Source: Zonotrichia leucophrys gambelii
Lineage: Eukaryota > Chordata > Aves > Passeriformes > Passerellidae
DNA: 64,000 nt
Assembly: GCF_028769735.1 (NCBI RefSeq)
Contig: NC_088174.1
Span: 1,013,501-1,077,500, forward strand
Direction: 5' to 3'
The notes below the pieces were generated by a model. It was given only the letters and a program-made list of their open reading frames with translations, was not told where the DNA came from and ran no database searches. Each line of letters opens with the position of its first letter. Position 1 is the first letter of the stretch. Position numbers and translations under genes: made by a program. Positions 36,145 to 47,570 of the stretch are shown one piece after another.

Positions 36145-39063
36145 CCACAGAGCAGGTGGGGCCCCGAGGGCTGGGCTCCGTTTCTTACTGGCAGGGAGGT
36201 TTTATTTCCAGTTCCACAGGCAGGGCATATAAATATTATTTGTTTCCTCAACTGGCTGCTGCCTTACAGATCTTCCTCCCAGCACGTTGTCTGCAGAGCA
36301 GCCCCAGCTGACATGCCCTGCTCAACAGAGCAGCTGTGTTTTTCCTCCTCTGCTGTTGATTTTCCATTCTAGTTCAGACTGAAGCACCAAAACCTTTGCA
36401 CAGGAGATGGTATCAAAGGGAGCCAGGATTTCAGCCAGTGCATCCCCCTCTCTGACCCATTCTTTGAACCCTGCACTGCATAGGCTGCTCCAGACTTTTA
36501 ACACCAATATTTCCTTTTTGGATCCTGAATGTTCCTTCCCTCTGATCCCATCTCTCAGAAGTGGATATTTTACACTTTGCTGCAGTTGTTTGCTGGCTTT
36601 TGCGCTCTGAGTTTAGAAAAGTTGGAAGGGAACTCACAATGTCCAACTCCTGGCCCTGCACAGGCACCCCAACCTCTCACCCTGTGCCTGAGAGCATTGT
36701 CCAAGCACTTCTTCATCTCTGGAATAAGGGGATTCTTCATCAACAGCACCATCTCTCCATTTATTTCATTCCAGGGAGGTGACACTGGGAATTGTTGGAG
36801 CCCTGAGCTCTGGAGGGGCTCCTGGAACCAGATTCAGTGTCTGGAGCTCTTTCCTGCCACTCTGGCTCTGCTCTCATGGAGATGATCCTGTACCTCTCTA
36901 TTTCAGCCTGGCCCTGGTGAAATAACTGTGCCCTGTGGAGGCTGAGAGAACAAAAACCTCCCAGAACATGGCTGCAGGGTGTTTTTCAGGGGTTATTTAT
37001 AAGACATGTTCCTTGGGGCTCTGTCATTTCTGGGAGAGACATGAAGCACATCCTGTGGGTAATGAACTCGTGGCTTGGCAAGGTGTTCAGTCAGGGCAGG
37101 CCTGAGGAGGAGGCTCACTGCTGCTGCTTGGGACTTCATTTATGGCATGTTTCTCCCAAAATGAGGCATTTCAGGCACCCAGCTGCTACCTGAACAAGCA
37201 GGAACAAGAAATGTGTGACAGAGGCCTTGCAGTCCCACTAACCCAACCCAGACTGTGCCTCTCAGTTACTTTTATTGCCCAGGGCAGGAATTAAATTGAG
37301 ATATGCATAAAAAACACCCAAAGCCTTTCCCCTGTTTTTGTTTTGCTATCTAAGGAATCCTAACTATGGTTTAGGGGTGTATTATTTCCTCTTGCATGAA
37401 AAAACAACCGAGGGATGTTGCAACCTGAACAGGTAATTTCTCCTTCCTGCAGCTGCTTTGCGAGCAGTCCTGCTAGCCATGGAACAAAAGTAGCCAGAGG
37501 CTGAGGATTCCCGCAGCCTGCCTGCTGCAAACCACATCAGCCACCCCTGCCTGGTGTAAACTGGCTGGGCTGGTTCCCCTCACTGGGGGAATTGGTGCAA
37601 CTGGACCAGCCAGGCTTGTTTCCTCCCCTTGGGAAAACATCTGTCACAACAGACATGTCAGCCCTAAAGATGTCTCTGCAAGGGAGAGATGAATGATAAA
37701 TGACATTTCTCAGCTGGGTTATTCCAGCCTGGATGGCCTTGGCTGTGCACGTTTGTTGTGGGCTTTGGTATTAACAAGTGGCTTTAATCTGCATCAAGGT
37801 TCTAGTGAGGAGGGGTGGGAAGGGACTCTATTCCTCCAGGGTGGGCACAGTTAGAGATACCAGGAAAGTTTGGGGGCAGTGAAGGGGACCCAGCTGGATC
37901 CTGCTCCTCCTCAGGGCAGGAGGAGCAGGCTCCTGATGAGCAGAGGGCCTGATGCTCTGGGGTTCTTCTGGATGCTGTCCCAGCTCCAACACCCCTTGGA
38001 TGATCCCATAGGCCTGACTGTGAGCTCAGTCAGTGCTGCTCCCAGCCCCATTCCCAGCAGCTTTCCTGTCCTCCTGCCCTGGCTGTGGAACAGGATTTAT
38101 GGGGAATCACCGAGCAGGATCTGCTGAGGGGAACATCAGAGCTGGCTGCTGGAGGAGCTCTGCAGAGCCATCCCTGGGCAGCCCCAGAGTGTCAGTGCAA
38201 AGCTCTGCATGCTGTTCTGCACCTTCTACCTTGTCAGGAGAGTGGGAACAGTCCCTACACTGCTCCATCCCCACAAACAACACAACAGAGGAACCAAGCT
38301 CTGTCAGCTTTCACAGAATAGTCCTCTGACAATTCCCACCCGAGCCATGACTCAACACGATCCCCAGGCCAGTGCTTTCTGCAGCCTCCCCTCCATCCAC
38401 AAACACCTTTGTGCCCTGACCACGCATCCCCCATGAGGAGCAGCAGGAAGCTGCCCACAGGTCCTTCATGTCCCCTTTGGGACACAATCCTGGCAGTGCC
38501 GGACACTCACTGCTGACCTGGAAAGCCAGCAAGGCTGGAGGAGCTGGATGTGGAGCGGCAGATGGACAGAAGTCACCTTTAAGGGAATGGCACTGAGTCT
38601 GCCCTGGGTTTGCCCAGCTCAGGGGGCTGGTGCCAGGCATTCAGAGCTGAGACAGGGACAAACAGCAGGCCCATGGCCAGTGTGAGCAGAAACAAGTGGT
38701 CCCCAAGGAGCTGCTGGGCTTGCAGAGGGCTTGTTTGCTCCATCAAGGTGGATGCTTGCAAAAACTTTCATTTTAACCAGTGTCATTTCCTCACTGGCAG
38801 GAGCAAAAAAAGGCAGCAACTGCAATAAACCCTCAGCCTTATTTTTCAAGTGTCTTTTTGAACAAGGGTTAATCAACAGTAAAATTAAGAGGCCCCTGGA
38901 GGGAGCTACCAGCAGCCCACGCTGACTCACAGCCCCAAATTTACTGCAGCCAGAAGTTCATTTGCATTTCCTCCCGCATGCAGAGAGCAGCAGGAACAGA
39001 AGAGGTTTGTAGGGAAAAGGGGTGGAGAGCAGGGAGGACCGGCGGCAGCGGCGATGGTTTGGT

Positions 39064-39070
39064 TATAAAG
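39064..39070 (+). promoter_or_regulatory. TATA box candidate for transporter-YrdC A
   Basis: TATAAAG lies 58 bases upstream of the ATG at 39128, leaving room for a leader of about 30 bases. Confidence 0.6.
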
Positions 39071-39127
39071 AGCATGGGAGGAAAGAGAGGCAGCACTCAG
39101 CCCTCGGCCGGGGCTGGGCGCGCAGGG

Positions 39128-42100
39128 ATGGGCGACAGCGGGGCTGAGTCACTGCATTCCTGCATCGGGCTCCTGGGCATTTCCGCAGGTAGGGACCGCT
39201 CCTGGCATCCTGGCACGGGACACGGGCTCGGGACGAGCTTTCCGGGACACCCTCCTTTTCCGAGGGGGCTCAGGAGGCTGTTTATCCGCAGGCTTCTCTG
39301 CCTGGGGTGAGCTTTTCTATCCAGAGATCCCTGCGCCTGCTTTGGCGGCCAACAAAATATTTGTGTTGGCTTCCAAGGGCTGGCCTGAAGTTTTGTACTT
39401 GTTCCACACTGGGAGGGAAGCAAATCCAAACTTTTTTATAGTCACTGTAGTAAATCATCTCGGTTTGGATGCAGCTTCCTCCCCTTTCCTTTTCCAATCC
39501 TTCTCCCCACAGCTCTGTTTTCTGTGTTCACTCCCTTTCACTTGCTCCTCCTTTGTGTTCCATCTTCCTGGATTTTTTCAACTGGTTTTCCATCACTACA
39601 AGGCTGGAGGGATCTGCTGCAGGGTGTGTTATCTGTCTGCTTTTTGTATAACTGGAATAATGGATTTTTACCTTTATCTGGCATCAGGGGATATGACTCT
39701 TTCATCCAGGATGGTTTGGGTTGGAAGGGACCTTAAAGATGATCCATTCCATCTTCTGCCATGGGCAGGGACACCTTATCCTGCACCCAGCTGCTCCAAG
39801 CCCCAATATCCAACCTGTGGGATGGGGCACCACAACCTCTCTGGGCAACCTCAAGTGACTAATTCCAAACTTTTTCAAACCAAGCAGGCAGAAAGAAGTG
39901 AGACCTTGGGCACAAACCGAGCCACACTCCTCCAGCTCCTTAGGCTTTCCTATTTGTAGATCTTGCACTGTTATTTCCCCTCTGTTCCCTGCTCTGTCTG
40001 CCCTGATTCTCCCATGTTTTTGGGCCAGGTTTACAAGCTCAGTGTGTTTCCCCCCGTGTCCCACAGGCTCTCTCCTGCTGGCCGTGCATTTCTACAGCTC
40101 CGCGCGAGCGGCGCCGCTGATCCCCAGCACGGCTCTGGGGGTCCTGCTGCTCCTTGTGTCAGCTCTCCTGGCCTATGCAGGTAAGACCTGGGGCTGGCCA
40201 GCCCCAAACCTCCCTCCCACAGCTGTGCACACCCAGCTCTGCTCTGCCCACAGGATACAAACCATGGCAGCCCCGCTGGGCCACCCATCCCTTCTCCCAG
40301 AGGAGTGCATTGTCCAGAGCAGCTGTGGCTGCCCTGGATCCCTGGAAGTGCCCAAGGCCAGGTTGGATGAGGCTTGGAGGACCTGGGATGGTGGAAGGTG
40401 TCCCTGCCCATGGGATGAGCTTTGAGGTCTCTCCCAACCAAAACCATTCCATGGCTCTGTGTCAGCACAGCAAATTTTCCCTCTATAGGCGAGAGAAGAA
40501 ATCAATGTTTGTTTTAAACAAATGCTCTACCAGGATCTCAGAGTTTTAACACACTGAATACACGTTTATCTCCCAGGCTTTCTGAGAGTGCTTTCAGCAG
40601 GCATGGATTGAAATGTCCATGGGTAAGTGCCAAGAGACAGTGACTCTACTTATCTGAGAGAAGAAAATCACTGCCTAGGACAAAACCCACTCTTTCTAGA
40701 ATGAATTTTGAATCATTTATTCTTTGTAGCTCATAGCAACATGAAATCACAGAATCATCAAATCACAGAATTGTTCAGGTTGGAAAAGACCTTGAAGATT
40801 GTCAAATCCAACCAGCACCACCACCATGGTCACCACTAAGCCTTGTCCTCAGGTGCCACATCCATGTGTCTTTCAACACTTCCAGGGATGGGGACTCCAC
40901 CATTGCCCTGGGCAGCTGTGCCAGGGCTGGACAACTTTTTCCATTAGAAATTTTCCCTGATCCTCAATCTAAACCTCCCCTGGCACAACTTGAGCCCATT
41001 TCCTCTTGTTCCCTGGGAGAAGTGCCTGACCCCTCACTACAAACTCCTTCCATGAAATTGAAGAGTGGGATAAGAGTGGGGTAAAAGTGGGATAAGAGTG
41101 GCCTCCTTTTCTGCAGGACAATCCACCATCAGGCAGGACCTGTGCTGATCCTTGCCCCTTAGTGATCCTGCTCCCCACCTTTCCTAACCTCTGCCTCCCA
41201 CACCCTGCTGTCTGAAACCACAGCCCTGTCTCCGTTTGTTCCGCAGGGATCCGGAGGAGCCTCAGGAACGCCTCGCTGCTGGTGGCGCTGTGCCTGACCC
41301 TGTCAGCCCTCTGGAGTGGCTATGGAGTGATCCTCATCCTGGCAGGGCAGGGAGCGCTGCCCGGCCCGGGCGATGCCCGCGATGCCCTGGTGCCAGGCCT
41401 GGCCACCTTCACCCTGGCCCTGCTGCTGCTGGCCGTAGTGGGCTTCCTCTGCGGGGAGCCTCTGCTGGGCCTGGTGGCCGCTGCCATGTCCCTGGCCAGC
41501 GCCCATGAGGTGGCCCTGCACTGCAGCTCCTCGCTCGGGCCCTCGGCCGTGGCCTGCGCTCACCTCAGTGTCTGCTTGCTCGGGGGCTACTTTGCCCTGG
41601 GGAGGATCCTGCGCCTCCTGACCAGAGGGAGCTTTGCCCTCCCTGGCACGGAGCTCACCGAGAAGAAGGCCCAGGAGCAGGGCCGGGGCAGCGCGGGCAG
41701 CACCAACCCCTTCACAGCCCCCGGGCTGCTGCTGAACATGCTGTCAGCCAGTGTCTTCTGCTGCAGGCTCCTGGGCGTCACCCACAGGCTCTTCCTGGGC
41801 CACGTGCCCTGGCTGTGGGCAGCTGGCACCTACCAGATTGGCATCTGTGTGCTGTCCTACCGTGCAATGGACGCTCTCATGGCCACGGCCTTTGGCTTCA
41901 CTTCCATCCTCAAATTTGCTGCAGGTTACTGCCTCCTGTACCCCGCCTGGCAGCCACAGGAGCCGTCTCTCCCAACCCCATTCCTGGTGGTTTTCTCCAT
42001 TCTTTTTGCTGTCTTGGCTCTTTTTCTCTCCCTTCAGAGCCCTGTGGATGGCCTGTACTTGCTGGTTTTTGTCGCCTACTGCATTGCCTTGGCTTGCAGC

Positions 42101-45100
42101 CCCAGGGGTTTTTTTGCAGGTGGCCCCCAAGGTGTGGCTGTGGCCATTTTTGTGTCCTCGGCCTCGGTGGCTCTGATTCACCTGTACAATGTGAGGGCCA
42201 GGGCCAAGATCCCAACAGGGAAGGGGGCTGTGAAGGCCCTCCTTGCTCGCAGCAGCCTCCTGAAGCTCCGGGAGGGGCCAGACCTCCACGCTCCCTACCT
42301 GGGCTATTCCAAGTATGCCGATGCAGAGGTCCTTGCCTATGCCTGCAGTGTGCTGGCTTCTTTTGCTCTAACAGCCTCAGGAGACCCCCAGGCTCCTCTT
42401 GCCACCGTGGTCATTCCATGGGTGGTGGTAGCTGGTGGGATCCTGAAGCTCCTGGGTGGGTCAGTGGCCTTTGCCCGGGGTAAAACTTTGGAGAGCAGTG
42501 CCTTCATCCTCTACTCTGTCATGTGGATCATCTGGGGCCTGACAAGGTACAGTGGCCTCTGTGGCACTGCCAGAAGCTTCCACACAGCCGTGGGCATCAT
42601 TTCCTTCATGCTCTTCAACAGCTTCATTGTCTTCTGCTCGCTCTTCTTAAACATGGCCTGGTTCTTCTACTCCCTCACGTTCATGCTCATCGCCGTCAGC
42701 TTCCTGCTGGATGCCATCCATGCTCTTCCCACTGGATACGACGTCGCTGCCACCCTCATCTTTGGGCTGGTCAGCTTTTACTGCTTCCTGGCTGCCCTGG
42801 CCAGCAGCACCTTTGAGGGCTGCTGCTTGCCCATGGGGAGGCCCATGGTGCAGCTCAGTGGTGTCGGGGCAGGAACCACCAAGTGCCTTCACCTCCCTGC
42901 CAGGAAAGCTTCCTCAGTCAAGAGAATCGCAGGTAAGGGGAAAAGAGAGGGCAGGATGTGGGGATGGAGGGGAAATTCTGGGAGGTTTTGTAGCAGAACA
43001 CTCTTAAAAGAACATTTTCCCAATCAGGGAATCACAGAATGGTTTGAGTGGGAAAGGAGCTTAAAGCCTATCTTGTTGCATGAGCAGGGACACTAGACAC
43101 TAGACACTAGTTCTACTAGACCAGGTTGTTCCAAGCCCCATCCAATCTGGCCTTAATGTGGAAACCTGGATAATGTGGGGATGTTTTGGTGAAGTGGGCC
43201 AAGTTACAGGAGTCATGAGCTGAGTAGAGCAGCGTGTCTCCTGCTGTGTCTGCTGCATAATTTCTCTGTGTCCTCATCTGCTCTGAGACCCAGCAATGCT
43301 CCAGGCTGGGGCTGCTACCCAAAGCATTGCATAGAGAGAGCAGAGCCAATGCTTGGTCCTTGCTCTCTCCATTCTGGCCCAGAACTCCCCTGAATGCCAG
43401 ATATCCCCTTGGGAAAATGCACTGCCAGAGCTGGGACAAGAGAGGAGAGGAGCACACTGTGTGACAGTTCTGCCGTGGGAATTGCACCCCTCCCCTGTCA
43501 CTCAAGGCTCGTGCCCTGTTTCTGTGCCCACAGATATCCTGAGGAACGGTGGCACCTGTGGCATCCCCACGGACACCGTGTACGTGCTGGTGGCCGCCTG
43601 CAGCCGGCCTGACGCCGTGGAGAAAGCTCACCGGTGAGTCCTGGCACCTGGGCTGGCCTCAGGAACCTTCCAGAGCCCAGAGCTGCTCTGCGTGCTGGCT
43701 GCAGCACCCACTGAGAGCAAGGCAGCTCAGCCTTGGTGGGAACAGCTAGGGGGAAAGAAGATCCATGTGAGGAAAGGAGGGAGTTGAGCTGTGGTTGTGT
43801 TCTGGGACACTGAAGGCTGATGGAGCTGGGTAACTTGGACACCACAAGAAACCCAAACCACTTCTGGCAAATGGGGCAGGGGGTTATTGTTCTTACTTGG
43901 AGGTACATGTTGCCACAACAAAACCCCTCTGGTGTAAACTGGAGCCCCTCATATTGGTGGGGTTTCCTCAGAATTTGGGCTGTTGGGACCTCTACCCATC
44001 AGCACATAAGAAGTTAAAGCCTTGATTTGGAAATAGACATTCCTGGTTGGGAGTAGACATTAATGTTCCTTCCCATACAGTCCGTGGTTGAACAGTCCTA
44101 CTTCTACTCCAGACTGGTGAGCTGGGGCAGAGCCTGCACACCTTCTCTGAGCTCTAGACCTCTCCAGCAGTTTCCTTTCCTTGAATTTAAATCCTCATCT
44201 TCCAGCCTCACCTTTTCTTCCCTCCTTCCAGGTCCAAGCGCCAGGCTCAGGATCGCCCCATGTCCCTCTGGATTTCCAGCCTGAAGCAGCTGGAACCTGC
44301 CAAGCACTTGTTCACTCCCCTCCTCTGGGACTTCATGGAGGCTGCCTGGCCATCTCCCATTAGCTTGGTCATTCCCAGAGGTGAGGAAATGCTGTTAAGT
44401 CCAAGCTCTCTGGTGAGCTTTGGGTTTGAAAATCCCAAAACTGTGAAGCCCTGCAACACCACATGTTCCATAGGGATATTCCCATTACAATCACCATGTT
44501 TGGGCTGATGTAAACCTCTAAGTGCTGAGTGACTCTGCTTGGTGCAGGTGAATGGGTGGATTTCCTGGGAATGAAGGACTCTGCCAAGTACGTTGGGACC
44601 CCTCAGAGTGTGGCCATCCGCATTCCCGACTGCTCTGTCACCACACACCTCATCGACCTGGTGAGTCCCAGCACCTCAGCCCCGTGACCTGAGCCCTTCT
44701 CTGAGAGGGGCTGGGGCCTGCAGGCAGCTGGGAGGGATCTTATGGCAGCAAAGAGGGGAAAAGGAGCAACCACCAGGTCAGGAAATCAGGAGAATGCCCT
44801 TAACAGACGCAGTTTAATTTCCAATATAGAACACTGTTGGAAGCAGAGACTTCTCTGAGGCCAGAATAACTTCAGAAGGTGTAGAAAGTGGCCATGGGAG
44901 CTGTGATACCCTGAGTGTTCTAGGTCTAGGCAAGTGCTATTGCTGGAAAGCAAGATGTCATTTCATGGCCATCATCACTAAACCCAAATTTGTCAGTGCA
45001 GTTTGGTGGGACTGTGGTTGCCTGCAAAAAAGGTGCCTCACCTGGGTGAGCCACACTGAGCTCTCTTCAGAGTCACAGATGGAGTTCAGAGCTTGAGTCA

Positions 45101-47087
45101 CCTCTTTTATCCCCAAAGTCCTGCTCAGAGCTTTGACCCCTGTTTTTCCATCACCAGGTTGGCCCCATTGTGGTCACATCAGCCAACCCAACAGGAGAGG
45201 CTGACACGACCCACCACAACCAAGTGTATGCCAAGCTGGGAGATAAGGTAACCAAGAGATGGGGATGGAAAAGTGCAACCACTTTGTTTCCAGAAGGCAA
45301 ATCAATAGATGGTATCAGGAATCTGGGAAAGCCTCTAACTCAAAAAATCTCATGGATGCTCCTCATGCTGGTGTCAAAGAGAAATTAAATTTTAAAGCAC
45401 AGGTGTTGGTGTGAAACCAAAACTCTTCTGCTTTACACAGTGTAGTTACGGCTTGGCAACGTGAGTGGGTTCATATTCCAACACGGGATGATGGGAGCAA
45501 TGAAAAAATTCATTCTTGCTTACAGGAAAGCAAATCCTGGTGCCTGGATGTGCCAGGGTTCCAGCTAGCATTGGGCTGTGGGAGCTCAGGGATTCCCATC
45601 TAAGGCTGGTCTAAAACTGGTCCCAAGCTCCAAAATATTGCTGGCTGTTAGAGCTTTCATGGCAGTACCATGGTCATGGCCTTTCATTGTTTAGGTGGGA
45701 GATCAGGAAAGGTTCTGCCCCAGAGGGTGCTGGCACTGCCCAGGCTCCCCAGGGAATGGGCACAGCCCCGAGGCTGCCAGAGCTCCAGGAGCCTTTGGAA
45801 GGGTGGAATTGTTGGGGTTTGTCCTGTGCAGGGCCAGGAGTTGGATTGATGGTGCCTATGGATCCTTCCAACTCTGGATGAGTCCATGATTCCAAGATTT
45901 CACTGCTGAATTCTGGGGATTTTACGTTTTGTGTCATCATGGCAGCTTTAAACAAGAGGTGGTGCAAATCTGCCACCTCTAACTCCTCAAAAATCAAAAC
46001 TTCATACACATTCTCTTTGTGGATGGGTGTTCTCCAGAGCTCCTCAGCTGCTGTAAACCTGCCTGTGCTGTGCTGTAATGCTGACCTGCACCCTGCAGAG
46101 CCCTCCCTGTCCTTGCTTTGAGGTTCATTCCCTCCAAATCTAGCACTGGTGTCACTGCAGCAGGGCAGGAAGGAGCAGCATTGCCTTTGATGAGAATTAT
46201 TTACTGTTGGGAGGGAAAACTCTCCCTTTCCAAGGGAAATTTGATGAGGAAATCTGCTGGTTTTAGGTGGATGCAGTTCTTTGTGCTGGGCCTTCTCCAG
46301 AGAACATTGCCTCCACCGTGGTGGACTGCACCAAGATCGACAGTGGGAGCATTGGATTCTTCCGAGTCGGCATCATCCCCAAGTCTCAGGTGAAATTCAG
46401 CTGGGTTTCATTTCCATTCCCTTTCTCCATTCAATGAGTTTCAGCCTGGGGCTTCCTAATTCAGTAAGGAGACCAAGAAGGCAGTGATAGCACAAGGAGT
46501 TGTCCCAGGCTGGTGTGAGGGACAAGAGCAGAGCTCCATGCTTCTGTCCTGATCCTGCTCTGGAGCACCTCTGTGGAGCTGGGGAATGGGCAAGGTGGGG
46601 CTGATTCATCCATGGCTCTGAGATCCAGGGTCACAGACTTCTATGGAGCAGGCTCTCCATGTTCACCCATCCCAGAGATATTATTTGTGTCATCCCAAAA
46701 CCGAGCTAGACACTTGAAAGAGAAGATCTTGAGGAAGATGTCCTTGCCCAGGGGGGAGAAGATCTTGTGGAAGGTGTCCTTGCCCCCTTAAGAGTCACTT
46801 CCAACCTGTTATTTTATGTTCTTTGATTATTTCAACAGCTGGAGAAGAAATCAGTGCTCTCCCCTAATTCCTAACCTACTCCCTGCTGTGTCTACTCATT
46901 CCAGGTGCTGCAGATCCTGGAGCAGGTGCAGAAGAAACACCTGGTGGTCCCTAGCAGTGGCCCTTGCCCCAGGAAGGGCTGGGAGGAGCTCCAGAGTCGT
47001 GGCCACGCTGTGCCCAACGGGGTGGGCAGAGCTGCCGTGGTGGAGCCGGACCCTGATCCCGATCCCGAGCAGCACACCCGCTTCTGA
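39128..47087 (+). CDS. Polytopic SatP-like (GPR1/FUN34/YaaH) triple-repeat protein fused to YrdC/Sua5 domain, copy A
   Basis: The gene has nine exons: 39128-39188, 40067-40180, 41247-42932, 43534-43633, 44232-44380, 44548-44660, 45158-45247, 46267-46389 and 46905-47087. All phases agree; the product is 872 residues. Residues 1-600 are strongly hydrophobic, with about 18 segments in three six-helix repeats (about 20-185, 215-375, 415-580). Repeat 3 carries SatP-like features: GGILKLLGG then GKTLESSAFILYSVMW (455-485), and FFYSLTFMLIAV (531-542). A single 562-codon exon encodes nearly all of this. Residues 621-872 form a YrdC/Sua5 domain: PTDTVY (632-637), TSANPTGEADTTHH (748-761), and VVDCTKID. 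The usual KxR is changed to K656-R657-Q658. YrdC enzymes make threonylcarbamoyl-AMP from threonine, bicarbonate and ATP; whether this protein does so is unknown. A second copy converges from the right. Confidence 0.88.
39705..39880 (-). repeat. CR1 LINE 3'-end fragment
   Basis: Reverse-complement CR1: 'ggatggtttgggttggaagg', 'ccatgggcagggacacctta', 'cacaacctctctgggcaacc'. It lies in intron 1 of copy A. Confidence 0.88.
40310..40460 (+). repeat. CR1 LINE 3'-end fragment
   Basis: Sense CR1 tail: 'ggatccctggaagtgcccaa', 'ggtgtccctgcccatgggat', 'ctcccaaccaaaaccattcc'. It lies in intron 2 of copy A. Confidence 0.85.
40745..41065 (-). repeat. CR1 LINE 3' fragment, well preserved
   Basis: It begins with CR1 terminal octamer-like repeats 'aatcacagaatcatcaaatc' and runs through 'ttggaaaagaccttgaagat', 'cttccagggatggggactcc' and 'cccatttcctcttgttccct'. 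Confidence 0.9.
43025..43165 (-). repeat. CR1 LINE 3'-end fragment
   Basis: Reverse-complement CR1: 'ggaatcacagaatggtttga', 'gcagggacactaga', 'accaggttgttccaagcccc'. A short 'ctagacacta' duplication lies inside. Confidence 0.85.
45690..45900 (+). repeat. CR1-like LINE 3' fragment
   Basis: Sense blocks 'ggtgctggcactgcccaggc', 'ctgccagagctccaggagcc' and 'ggatccttccaactctggat' end in 'tccatgattccaag'. It lies in intron 7 of copy A. Confidence 0.7.
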
Positions 47088-47457
47088 CCGCCACAGCTCC
47101 GTGCTCAGTGGGACACCAGCTGCTGGAAAATGCCATTTTGGCCAAACCGGGCAATGGGAGAGGCTCCCCAGCTGCAGGGGTGCCTCATCCATCTTCCTAT
47201 GGACCCTGCTCAAATATCCCAGTGTGGTGCTGCCTGGCACAGCCCAGGCACCCAGCAGGAACACCTTCCCTTGGGGACACTGCCAGCTTTCCCTGGAGAT
47301 CAGCCACGGCCAAAGCAAGCTTTCCTTTGGTGACAGCTGGCCCAGAGTGACAGAGCTTCATCCCTGGCACTGGGAGGGAATTCCATGGATTTGGGGCATG
47401 GAGTGAGGCCAAGCAGTGCAGAATTACCTGGTGGGGGAAAAACACTGCATGAAACTT

Positions 47458-47570
47458 GAATCACACAGAATCCTTTGGGTGGGAAAAGTCTCCAGTCCTT
47501 GAGTCCAGCCACCCTCCAGCACTGCCAGTGCCACCATTGACCCGTGTCCCCAAGTGCCACTCCACGTGGG
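47458..47570 (-). repeat. Diverged CR1 fragment in 3' untranslated region
   Basis: 'cacacagaatcctttgggtg' followed by 'gagtccagccaccctccagc' resembles the reverse-complement CR1 tail. Confidence 0.55.

Larger units (their letters stand above)
36067..39127. promoter_or_regulatory. 3.06-kb divergent intergenic region between GATD3-like and transporter-YrdC A
   Basis: No exon was seen. Both edges carry TATA-like elements: CTATAAAG on the minus strand at 36137-36144, 71 bases before the GATD3-like ATG, and TATAAAG at 39064-39070, 58 bases before the other ATG. AP-1-type TGACTCA heptamers occur at 38348-38354 and 38923-38929, with TGAGTCA inside the first exon at 39145-39151. Apart from these the region looks like unique sequence with few recognisable repeats, unlike the neighbouring introns. 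Confidence 0.55.

Noticed and set aside
41744..42483. Antisense and alternate-frame open frames inside the 562-codon exon
   Set aside because: Shadows of the GC-rich transmembrane coding exon; the true frame gives a continuous polytopic protein in phase with its neighbours.
44232..44250. Alternative acceptor in copy A that would restore a canonical KxR motif
   Set aside because: The next downstream AG (after cgccag) breaks the reading frame and loses conserved residues; the acceptor used is the only in-phase one.
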